From contig JAZNII010000102.1 of the NCBI GenBank assembly GCA_045577415.1, forward strand, positions 1 through 10,504: a stretch of 10,504 nt of DNA, written 5' to 3'. Made by a program: the position numbers and the translations under genes. This stretch comes from SVTX01 sp045577415. Lineage in GTDB: Bacteria > Bacillota > Clostridia > Oscillospirales > CAG-272. Numbering within the stretch: position 1 is the first letter of the stretch; the number at the start of each line of letters is the position of its first letter. Shown here piece after piece: positions 1 through 5,281 of the stretch. The notes beneath the pieces were generated by a model. It had not been told where the DNA came from. It was given only the letters and a program-made list of their open reading frames with translations, and did not search any database.

Positions 1-1295
1 TTCACAACATAATACCAACCATTTTCACTGGTTATCTTCAGCATAAGAGTTCCCTGCTGAGTTGCAGTGTATGTGAAGACGTAACCCTGAGAACCTTCTG
101 CAAGGGTAGCAGTGATATCGCCAAGCTCGTCAATGACCTCGGGATTCTCCATAGTTCCTGTGGGGTAGGATACAACGAGAGTATACTCAACGTCTGCATC
201 GGTGGAGTTGGTGATACTGAACGTACTGGGCGTACGCATCATCATACTGCCGTATGTAACCTCAACCGCAACGCCGTTAGCGGTAAGGCTCATTCCTTCG
301 CTTAGATTGTAGGTTGCGAAGTAGTAGGTCTTGCCAGCGGGAACGGTTACCTTAGCCGTAAGCTCCTCGTCAAATTCGGGATAAATAGGATTATCCTCGG
401 ATTCGCCGAGTACGGGTACGGGAACCTGAACATTGATGAAGTCGGCAATCAGAATGGATCGACCGTCATATGTTTCTGCGTAGAACTCAATGGTAACGGT
501 CTGACCTGGGTAAGCCGAGAGATCAACACCTGCAGCACAATTGAACTTTGCGCCCTTACGGCAATCGGTCTCTCCCGATGCGGTAATACCGAGGCCATTT
601 GCAATAGTTTCAAGAGCAGAGTTGGTAAGCATCTGATCGCCGGCGGCGGACTCTACGTCTGTCTGGTTGCCGTCTTTATCGATAATGCGGATCTTGTAGT
701 TCTTGGTTCCGCTCTCTGCGATAAACCAACCGTAGAATTGGATAGAGTTAGCCTGCGCAAGAGGTGTATCCAAAAGGTCGAAATGATTTACTACATTGGC
801 TCCTTTTTGGCATGTGACCTCGGTGCCGTTTACAACTAGTTTCTGGATTTCAGCTCTGAAATCTTTGTTCTCCTCGGTTCCGGGTTCAGTTCCGGGTTCG
901 GTTCCGGGTTCGGTTCCGGGTTCAGTTCCGGGTTCGGTTCCGGGTTCGGTTCCGGGTTCGGTTCCGGGTTCAGTTCCGGGTTCGGTTCCGGGTTCGGTTC
1001 CGGGTTCGGTTCCGGGTTCGGTTCCGGGTTCAGTTCCGGGTTCAGTTCCGGGTTCAGTTCCGGGTTCAGTTCCGGGTTCGGTTCCGGGTTCGGTTCCAGG
1101 TTCGGTTCCGGGTTCGGTTCCGGGTTCGGTTCCGTTGCCACTCTCATCAGGAGTGGTACTTGAAGATTCTTCGCTTTCGCTCGATCCAGTACCGGAGCCG
1201 TCAACTACAGGCTCATCTGTACACGCAAAGAGAGAGAAAACCATTATTGCCGCAAGAGCGACAAGAAAGAATCTCATTGTTTTAGTGATCTTCAT
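1..1295 (-). CDS. surface lipoprotein with (GTEP)n repeat linker, C-terminus cut by window edge
   Basis: 431 residues are visible and the frame is still open at the left edge. The start at 1295 has a GGAGGG site (1303-1308) 7 nt upstream. Residues 1-24 form a lipoprotein signal (basic MKITKTMR, hydrophobic core, LFA-C), giving lipid Cys25; Phe at -2 is not ideal. A Ser/Glu-rich stretch follows, then about 21 Gly-Thr-Glu-Pro repeats (residues ~55-140), a probable extended linker through the cell wall. After it come a beta-rich region (starting near KDFRAEIQKLVVNGTEV) and at least one module of the type VTVPAGKTYYFATYN, followed by YPTGTMENPEV and SQGYVFTYTATQQGTL. This module is common in extracellular proteins of gut Clostridia, where it resembles a carbohydrate- or surface-associated beta-sandwich. 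The role is unknown; attachment or substrate binding is inference. The gene is monocistronic at this end, with its own promoter at 1359-1364. Confidence 0.85.
   Translation of the reverse strand, partial: MKITKTMRFFLVALAAIMVFSLFACTDEPVVDGSGTGSSESEESSSTTPDESGNGTEPGTEPGTEPGTEPGTEPGTEPGTEPGTEPGTEPGTEPGTEPGTEPGTEPGTEPGTEPGTEPGTEPGTEPGTEPGTEPGTEPGTEENKDFRAEIQKLVVNGTEVTCQKGANVVNHFDLLDTPLAQANSIQFYGWFIAESGTKNYKIRIIDKDGNQTDVESAAGDQMLTNSALETIANGLGITASGETDCRKGAKFNCAAGVDLSAYPGQTVTIEFYAETYDGRSILIADFINVQVPVPVLGESEDNPIYPEFDEELTAKVTVPAGKTYYFATYNLSEGMSLTANGVAVEVTYGSMMMRTPSTFSITNSTDADVEYTLVVSYPTGTMENPEVIDELGDITATLAEGSQGYVFTYTATQQGTLMLKITSENGWYYVV
876..1134 (-). repeat. 12-bp minisatellite coding Gly-Thr-Glu-Pro
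   Basis: Twenty-one complete 12-bp units (plus-strand form GGTTCCGGGTTC) run from 876 to 1127, followed by a 7-nt partial unit. Units differ mainly in the Thr codon: seven units (starting at 888, 924, 972, 1032, 1044, 1056 and 1068) have ACT and the rest ACC. One unit also has CCT for Pro. Because 12 is a multiple of 3, gain or loss of units changes linker length without breaking the frame. Confidence 0.95.
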
Positions 1296-1324
1296 AGAAA
1301 ATCCCTCCATAAATTAGATTATTG

Positions 1325-1348
1325 AGGTGTACCAAAAAGGATGCACCT
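1325..1348 (-). promoter_or_regulatory. 5'UTR stem-loop of the lipoprotein mRNA
   Basis: On the minus strand AGGTGCA pairs with TACACCT (one G-U), and CC/GG extends the stem across a single bulged base around a five-U loop. It would sit within a few nucleotides of the predicted 5' end of the transcript (near 1352), where such hairpins often stabilise mRNA. Pairing is read by eye; function is inferred. Confidence 0.4.
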
Positions 1349-1358
1349 TAACGAGATA

Positions 1359-1369
1359 ATTATATCACA
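1359..1369 (-). promoter_or_regulatory. extended -10 promoter for the lipoprotein gene
   Basis: The minus strand carries TGTGATATAAT: a perfect TATAAT at 1364-1359 with an upstream TGN extension. No good -35 lies at 17 bp; TTGCTT is at 19 and TTGCAT at 15. The extended -10 may compensate. The predicted start near 1352 gives a leader of about 57 nt. Confidence 0.6.
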
Positions 1370-1379
1370 CAGACTTTAA

Positions 1380-1632
1380 AAATGCAAGCAAAATTGTTCA
1401 TTAATGATTAAATTCGCCATTTTCACCTATTCGCGGATATGTATTTTGTGCATTTTGACATCACATAACATTATTATAATGATAAAAGTCGCCGTCACAC
1501 GCGCCGTAACAGAATAGATGCTCGAATATGATCCTTTCGTCGAGTTTAAAATATATGATAGACCTCGCAAATATAAAAACACAAACAAATATTTACGCGA
1601 ATATTTTGCGCAAATATTTTGTTGTTACGCTA
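1380..1632. other. AT-rich intergenic stretch without a recognisable gene
   Basis: Between the lipoprotein promoter and the tRNA promoter I see no convincing coding sequence. A 64-codon open frame that begins at 1528 runs straight through the tRNA promoter and has no ribosome site. The stretch contains a 7-bp inverted repeat (1600-1606 and 1612-1618 around TGCGC) and A/T tracts next to the tRNA -35 box that could act as an UP element. Confidence 0.6.
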
Positions 1633-1661
1633 TTGACAAGGCTGCGGTTTTGTGATATAAT
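1633..1661 (+). promoter_or_regulatory. consensus sigma-A promoter for tRNA-Ser
   Basis: TTGACA at 1633-1638, a 17-bp spacer, then TATAAT at 1656-1661 with a TGA extended -10 (1653-1655). All twelve hexamer positions match consensus, as expected for a stable-RNA gene. The predicted start is near 1668, leaving a 5' leader of about 65 nt to be removed by RNase P. Confidence 0.9.
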
Positions 1662-1733
1662 ATTTAGGCGTCAAACGCAAACATCAAAAAAAGATGTAGC
1701 TTTTTACTCAAACTCAATTTAATATCTTTACTC

Positions 1734-1822
1734 GGAGGCATATCGAAGCGGTCATAACGAGGCGGTCTTGAAAACCGTTTGGGGGCAACCCCACGGGGGT
1801 TCGAATCCCTCTGCCTCCGCCA
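1734..1822 (+). tRNA. tRNA-Ser (anticodon UGA), CCA encoded
   Basis: The acceptor stem GGAGGCA (1734-1740) pairs with TGCCTCC (1812-1818), followed by discriminator G1819 and an encoded CCA (1820-1822). The anticodon stem GCGGT/ACCGT (1762-1766, 1774-1778) closes the loop CTTGAAA with anticodon TGA at 1769-1771, reading UCA and related Ser codons. A long variable arm (TGGGG-GCAA-CCCCA) is the class II mark of tRNA-Ser. The T arm is GGGGG-TTCGAAT-CCCTC. The total of 89 nt is normal for tRNA-Ser. Confidence 0.97.
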
Positions 1823-1859
1823 AACAAAAAAGCACCCTCGCGGTGCTTTTTTGTTTGGC
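1819..1859. terminator. bidirectional intrinsic terminator, 18-bp perfect arms
   Basis: Left arm 1819-1836 and right arm 1842-1859 are perfectly complementary around the loop CTCGC. The GC core GCACC/GGTGC is followed by TTTTTTGTTT in either direction, so it can stop both the tRNA transcript (+) and the YitT transcript (-), whose stop codon is at 1880. The left arm begins inside the tRNA, at the discriminator base and CCA. Confidence 0.9.
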
Positions 1860-1879
1860 AGGGGTGACGCTTCTCCGCG

Positions 1880-2524
1880 TCATTTTGGCTCGTTTTTGCT
1901 ACTCTTCCCTTTTCGCCCAATTCCCTCTACAAGACCGATGATCTGTCCCGAAAGAATAACGGTTAAAAGCGAATATAGTATCTCCGTAAAAGGAATATAG
2001 GTCAGCGACAGAGCCAGCACTGTCAGATCAGAGATGAGATATACCCATCTGATACCCAATCTCGAGCGCCGCGAAATACTCATCGCCAACGCATCGTCTC
2101 CGCAAGGAGCGCCGCCGAATCTTACGCAAAGTCCAACGCCAACACCCACAAACACCGCGCCCAAAACAGCCGCCGCAAGTCTATGGTCGGCAATAGCAGA
2201 ATAAACGGGACCTATGCACTCAAATATCCAATAAAAGCCCGAAAAAGACAAGCAACAGACTGCGCTGTAAGCAATAAAATCCTTACCCAGAGTTCTCCAA
2301 CCTATAAAATAGCACACTGCGTTAAGGACGATAGAGGTCAATGCGGGGGATATGTTAAACCAATGATTGAGAAGCAACGTAAGACCCAGTGTGCCACCCT
2401 CTGTAACCCCCGAAAACGAATGGACGTTAAAAAGCCCGAAGGCAAGGATCGCGCCTCCGAGAATCAAAAATATGCAATTTTTCAGCTTTATATGCGGCAT
2501 AATGCTTTTTAAACTGCGACTCAT
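1880..2524 (-). CDS. YitT-family integral membrane protein (no DUF2179 domain)
   Basis: 214 residues starting MSRSLKS. The start is set by the promoter: the -10 lies at 2550-2555, so ATGs further upstream are outside or at the very edge of the transcript. GGAGG at 2534-2538 is 9 nt from the ATG at 2524; ATG at 2530 (spacing 3) is the alternative. The protein has about five to six hydrophobic segments (residues ~17-35, 43-56, 60-78, 84-103, 117-136, 160-176, 183-201) and the family-like stretch GVTEGGTLGLTLLLNHWF. The short basic tail RKGKSSKNEPK ends it; the C-terminal DUF2179 domain of many homologues is absent. The YitT family has no firmly established transport substrate. It is divergently transcribed from the DtxR-like regulator, so metal-linked control is possible (inference). 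Confidence 0.85.
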   Translation of the reverse strand: MSRSLKSIMPHIKLKNCIFLILGGAILAFGLFNVHSFSGVTEGGTLGLTLLLNHWFNISPALTSIVLNAVCYFIGWRTLGKDFIAYSAVCCLSFSGFYWIFECIGPVYSAIADHRLAAAVLGAVFVGVGVGLCVRFGGAPCGDDALAMSISRRSRLGIRWVYLISDLTVLALSLTYIPFTEILYSLLTVILSGQIIGLVEGIGRKGKSSKNEPK

Positions 2525-2549
2525 TTCCATTCTCCTCCGTTCGGGTCTC

Positions 2550-2578
2550 ATTATAGCATAAAGCGTGGTTTTTGTCAA
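2550..2578 (-). promoter_or_regulatory. consensus promoter for the 1880-2524 YitT gene
   Basis: On the minus strand TTGACA (2578-2573), a 17-bp spacer and TATAAT (2555-2550), with a TGC extended -10. The transcript is expected to begin near 2543, giving a very short leader (about 13-19 nt) that just contains the GGAGG site. Its -35 box lies inside the interrupted palindrome at 2566-2588. Confidence 0.88.
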
Positions 2579-2588
2579 CGAAAAACCA
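2566..2588. promoter_or_regulatory. candidate operator: 8-bp inverted repeat over the YitT -35 box
   Basis: TGGTTTTT (2566-2573) and AAAAACCA (2581-2588) are perfect inverted repeats separated by GTCAACG. The -35 hexamer (2573-2578) falls at the centre, so a bound dimer would block RNA polymerase. The divergent DtxR-like regulator is the obvious candidate ligand. The sequence is not a canonical DtxR or MntR box, so the assignment is inference from position and symmetry. Confidence 0.45.
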
Positions 2589-2626
2589 TAAGATAGCTTC
2601 AATATGGCTTCACTCCAAAAAAACTC

Positions 2627-2655
2627 TTGCATTTGTCAAAAAAATATGATATACT
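2627..2655 (+). promoter_or_regulatory. promoter for the DtxR-like regulator
   Basis: TTGCAT (2627-2632), a 17-bp spacer and TATACT (2650-2655), with TGA immediately before the -10 as an extended element. The predicted start is near 2662, about 30 nt before the ATG at 2692. Confidence 0.65.
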
Positions 2656-2691
2656 AAATACATAGTTAATACTCTCTTGAGGAGGTTTGGT

Positions 2692-3063
2692 ATGCACATT
2701 CAGGAATCGGGCGAGATGTATCTTGAAACGATACACGTTCTATATAAAAAAACAGGCGCGGTCAGAGCTATCGACGTTTGCGAATACATGGGTTACAGCA
2801 AGCCCTCGGTCAGCCGCGCTATGGGAATTCTGAAGAGCGCCGGATACATCGAGGTCGATAAACACGGCTTTATCACCTTGACAAAAAGCGGTCTTGAAAT
2901 AGCTGACAGAATGTACGAGCGTCATACCCTGCTGACAGGTCTTTTGGTCGGTCTGGGAGTTGACGAGGAAACCGCCGCAGACGACGCCTGCAAGATCGAG
3001 CATCACATTAGCGAAAAAAGCTTTGAAGCAATCAAAAGATTCGTCGAGGCAAGCAAAAAATAA
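2692..3063 (+). CDS. DtxR/MntR-family metal-dependent transcriptional regulator
   Basis: 123 residues. AGGAGG (2680-2685) lies 6 nt before ATG 2692, which rules out the in-frame TTG at 2677 inside the ribosome site. An N-terminal winged helix (residues ~5-66; recognition region EYMGYSKPSVSRAMGILKSA) is followed by the metal-binding dimerisation domain (~70-120). Aligned by eye to the family, the metal ligands are Met9, Glu12, His78, Cys100, Glu103 and His104. Met9 and Cys100 are the DtxR (iron) choices rather than the Asp8 and Glu99 of Bacillus MntR. The SH3-like third domain of DtxR is missing, as in MntR-length proteins. It probably represses metal-responsive genes when Fe(II) or Mn(II) is abundant; the divergent YitT gene is the nearest candidate target. 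Confidence 0.88.
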   Translation: MHIQESGEMYLETIHVLYKKTGAVRAIDVCEYMGYSKPSVSRAMGILKSAGYIEVDKHGFITLTKSGLEIADRMYERHTLLTGLLVGLGVDEETAADDACKIEHHISEKSFEAIKRFVEASKK

Positions 3064-3080
3064 TAGGAAAAAAATCAACA

Positions 3081-3115
3081 AAAAAACGCCGTGGATTGTA
3101 CTCCACGACGTTTTT
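3081..3115. terminator. bidirectional intrinsic terminator
   Basis: The arms pair CGTGGA with TCCACG, continue with CG/CG across one C-A mismatch, and are flanked by an A-run on the left and a T-run on the right. U-tracts are present for transcripts from either side, so it serves both the regulator (+, ends 3063) and the convergent glucokinase (-, ends 3167). Confidence 0.85.
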
Positions 3116-3166
3116 GTTATTTTATGAAAGAGTCAACTCGCCTTTTTCACATTCTCTTTTATACCC

Positions 3167-4129
3167 TCAAATTCCAAGGGATGCCGCGCCGACGATACCT
3201 GCGTCGTTACCAAGCTCGGCAATTCGGATCTGCGTCTCGTGATCGATGAAGTCTCCGCCGTATCTTTCCTTGTCAACACAGGGGAATACCAGATCGATCA
3301 AGAACTGTCCCTCGCCCGAAATTCCGCCGCCGATTGAAAGCACCTCGGGCTGGAAGATATTTATCATGCTGGCAAGACCGCTTGCGAGGTACTTAATATA
3401 GGTATCAACTACCTCTTTAGCCGCGGTGTCTCCCGATCTCATACAGTCAAAAGCGGTTCTTCCGCTGACCTTGCCGTGCTTTTCAACGTAAGCGGTCATA
3501 GCGGTAGCTCTTCCGTTTGCTTTGCACTCCTCGATCTTCTCCTTGGTCATATTGATAAGACCCGTTGCAGAGCTGTATGCCTCCCAACAACCGCGTCTTC
3601 CGCATCCGCACTGTCTGCCGTCGACCTCGATAACGATGTGACCAAGCTCGGCACCTGCGTAGTTAGAACCCGAAAAGACCTTGCCGTCGATAATAATGCC
3701 GCCGCCGACACCGGTTCCGAGGGTTATCATCACGGAGCTTTTGGTTCCCCTCGCCGCGCCTGCGACCGCCTCACCCCACGCCGCCGCGTTTGCGTCGTTT
3801 TCAACGTGGATATTGGTCATTCCAAGTCTTTTGCCAAGCTCAACGCAGATTGGGAATTTGCGGAAAGGAAGATTGCAAGAATATTCAACGACACCGTCGG
3901 TGTGGTTTACAACCCCCGGTGATGCGATACCGATGGCCTCGATCTCGGAAAAGTCGATGCCCGCCTCAGCGCAGACCTTCTTGCAGAGAGCCGCCATATC
4001 GTCCATAATAAGGCTCGCGTCTCTGTCCGCTCCCGTGGGAACGCTCATTTTCTTAACTATCTTAAATTCATTGTTTACTATTGCCGCGGCAATATTTGTG
4101 CCGCCAAGATCGATACCTATGCGATACAT
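3167..4129 (-). CDS. glcK: ROK-family glucokinase
   Basis: 320 residues, the usual size for ROK glucokinases, which phosphorylate glucose to glucose-6-phosphate with ATP in the cytoplasm. Visible marks are the N-terminal phosphate-binding loop DLGGTN (7-12), the sugar-site/catalytic stretch ENDANAAAWGE (110-120; Asp112 as base), the second phosphate loop LGTGVGGG (137-144), the sugar-contacting E161 and H164, and the ROK zinc site formed by His164 with CGCGRRGC (Cys174, Cys176, Cys181). A GAGGT ribosome site (4135-4139) lies 5 nt before ATG 4129. It has its own consensus promoter and a terminator, so it is probably a single-gene unit. Specificity for glucose over another sugar such as N-acetylmannosamine or fructose is inferred from overall resemblance. 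Confidence 0.9.
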   Translation of the reverse strand: MYRIGIDLGGTNIAAAIVNNEFKIVKKMSVPTGADRDASLIMDDMAALCKKVCAEAGIDFSEIEAIGIASPGVVNHTDGVVEYSCNLPFRKFPICVELGKRLGMTNIHVENDANAAAWGEAVAGAARGTKSSVMITLGTGVGGGIIIDGKVFSGSNYAGAELGHIVIEVDGRQCGCGRRGCWEAYSSATGLINMTKEKIEECKANGRATAMTAYVEKHGKVSGRTAFDCMRSGDTAAKEVVDTYIKYLASGLASMINIFQPEVLSIGGGISGEGQFLIDLVFPCVDKERYGGDFIDHETQIRIAELGNDAGIVGAASLGI

Positions 4130-4180
4130 TTTCTACCTCATTTTTTGTGTTTAATTGTCAAAGCATAGCTCTGAGATTTA

Positions 4181-4209
4181 ATTATAAGAGATTTTTCGCC
4201 CTCTGTCAA
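4181..4209 (-). promoter_or_regulatory. consensus promoter for glucokinase
   Basis: On the minus strand TTGACA (4209-4204), a 17-bp spacer and TATAAT (4186-4181): a full match to the sigma-A consensus. The start near 4174 gives a leader of about 45 nt. A second TTGACA lies downstream at 4161-4156 but has no -10 partner. Confidence 0.88.
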
Positions 4210-4325
4210 GCACTTAATCGTTTTTTATCATTTCTCAGAGCAAATTTATCATTAGATCTCGATTTCAAGTCCGTTGTAGGCAACAAGCGCACCATAGACT
4301 AAATTCGTCCGAAAGTTATCAAAAT

Positions 4326-5114
4326 TTATCCAAAAACCTCTGCCGCCGCGACCACGCGCAGAATATCCGCATCCACACGGTCTCTGCCGTATGCGTCGAA
4401 AAATCGTTCCCTAAATTCGTCGGTGCCAAGATTAAAATTTAAAGTCCACGCGCCCCAGAAAAGGTCAACGTGACGATCACCTACTCCGCCGTTGCCAAGG
4501 TCGATAAAGCCGCTGAAGCGCCAACCGTCGAGCATGATATTCGGCAGACAGTAGTCACCGTGAAGCAGAGTGTCGGTCTTCAAAAAGCTTTTGCCCTCTT
4601 GCAGGACCTGCCAAGCCTCCTCGGCTGTACTGTACCCCCAATTATCGGGAAAGAGCGAGGTGTCGTATGCGCCAACCTCAAAATTATGTGTTGCGGTGGC
4701 AAGATAGCTTGCCGTGTGGTCAGCGATCGGGCAACCCGAGAAGTCGCTTTCGTGTAGCTCTCGTAGCCTTGTCGCGATAAGATCACACAGTCGCTTCGGG
4801 TCGGAAAGATAGTCCCTATGGGTGCAATCCTCGCCTGATATACGCGTAGTCAGAAGCCAATCGCGATCGCCCTCGATGTATTTTATCACCTCAGGCGCGC
4901 CCAGCCCTTTTTTGAAGAAATAATCGTCCATAAGGGCTTCTTTTTTGAGACTTCCGCCTTTAGCTGTCTTTAAATACAAGCCTCCGTCCACGTCAAGAAA
5001 ATAAACTCTTGCCTCAGGTGAACAACTGCTGTCAAAGACCTTCGCGCGTTCTAAATACGGGTGAAATTCTTCGGGAAAATCCCCTAAGCTTATATCAATT
5101 TTCGTTTTTTTCAT
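4326..5114 (-). CDS. APH(3')-like aminoglycoside phosphotransferase / kanamycin-kinase family
   Basis: 262 residues, about the length of APH(3') enzymes (~264). Landmarks: Lys49 in LYLKTAKGG (ATP phosphate contact), Glu59 (helix C partner), the hinge WLLTTRISGED (86-96), the catalytic loop HGDYCLPN (185-192; Asp187 base, Asn192 Mg ligand) and DLGNGGVGDRHVD (205-217; Asp205 Mg ligand). In APH(3') this last region usually reads DLGRxGxxDRYxD. The C-terminus lines up with the family end (LLDELF replaced by VAAAEVFG). All catalytic residues are present, so the enzyme should be an active kinase, but its natural substrate is not given by sequence; chromosomal homologues may act on other small molecules. 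The ribosome site before ATG 5114 is weak, which suggests coupling to the remnant frame just upstream (ends 5132). Confidence 0.8.
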   Translation of the reverse strand: MKKTKIDISLGDFPEEFHPYLERAKVFDSSCSPEARVYFLDVDGGLYLKTAKGGSLKKEALMDDYFFKKGLGAPEVIKYIEGDRDWLLTTRISGEDCTHRDYLSDPKRLCDLIATRLRELHESDFSGCPIADHTASYLATATHNFEVGAYDTSLFPDNWGYSTAEEAWQVLQEGKSFLKTDTLLHGDYCLPNIMLDGWRFSGFIDLGNGGVGDRHVDLFWGAWTLNFNLGTDEFRERFFDAYGRDRVDADILRVVAAAEVFG

Positions 5115-5248
5115 TGTAAAGCAACACTTCTTTATTGGTGCCGTAGAAGATATCGTCGTGACCCGACATCATCTTGCAGAATTCTTCCATTCTGACCCAC
5201 GCCGTCGTCGTAGCTGAAGGTCAGAGCTTTCATTTTTCCGTTAAACAT
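5095..5248 (-). pseudogene. internally deleted polysaccharide deacetylase (NodB fold) remnant
   Basis: From ATG 5248 (AAGGA ribosome site 7 nt away) the frame reads MFNGKMKALTFSYDDGV, the hallmark start of clostridial polysaccharide deacetylases with the NodB metal/catalytic motif DDG. Family likeness then stops and the frame ends at 5132 after 38 residues. In a second minus frame the downstream sequence reads MEEFCKMMSGHDDIFYGTNK (from 5190), which resembles the C-terminal part of the same family; that frame ends at 5095-5097, inside the APH start. The two ends are joined near GGCGTGGGTCAGAATGG, so roughly 200 codons are missing and the frame has shifted. It lies 33 nt after the YitT-DUF2179 gene. 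The 38-residue frame may still be translated and feed ribosomes to the APH gene (inference). Confidence 0.75.
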
Positions 5249-5281
5249 GATTTTTTCCTTTTTATACTTGTATATCTTGCG

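Noticed and set aside
876..1134. CRISPR-like array
   Set aside because: Units are contiguous 12-mers without spacers and lie inside a coding frame.
836..1204. Minus-strand open frame of Glu-Pro-Asn-Pro repeats
   Set aside because: Off-frame shadow of the 12-bp repeat; it begins and ends at the repeat borders and has no ribosome site.
796..1317. Plus-strand open frame of Ser-Val-Pro-Gly repeats
   Set aside because: It is the antisense reading of the (GTEP)n tract. The minus frame with signal peptide, ribosome site and long non-repeat coding region is clearly the real gene.
1455..1480. TTGACA ... TATAAT pair on the plus strand
   Set aside because: The spacer is only 14 bp and no gene follows; the perfect promoter at 1633-1661 serves the tRNA.
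1528..1722. 64-codon plus-strand frame
   Set aside because: No ribosome site, and it spans the consensus tRNA promoter.
1714..1920. Minus-strand frame reading GIRTPVGLPPNGFQDRLVM
   Set aside because: This is the well-known false protein antisense to tRNA-Ser genes.
2525..2632. N-terminal extension of the first YitT protein to 2632
   Set aside because: The promoter (-35 2573-2578, -10 2550-2555) lies inside the extension, so it would not be transcribed.
4580..4786. Minus-strand frame inside the APH gene
   Set aside because: Overlaps the well-supported APH frame and has no domain of its own.
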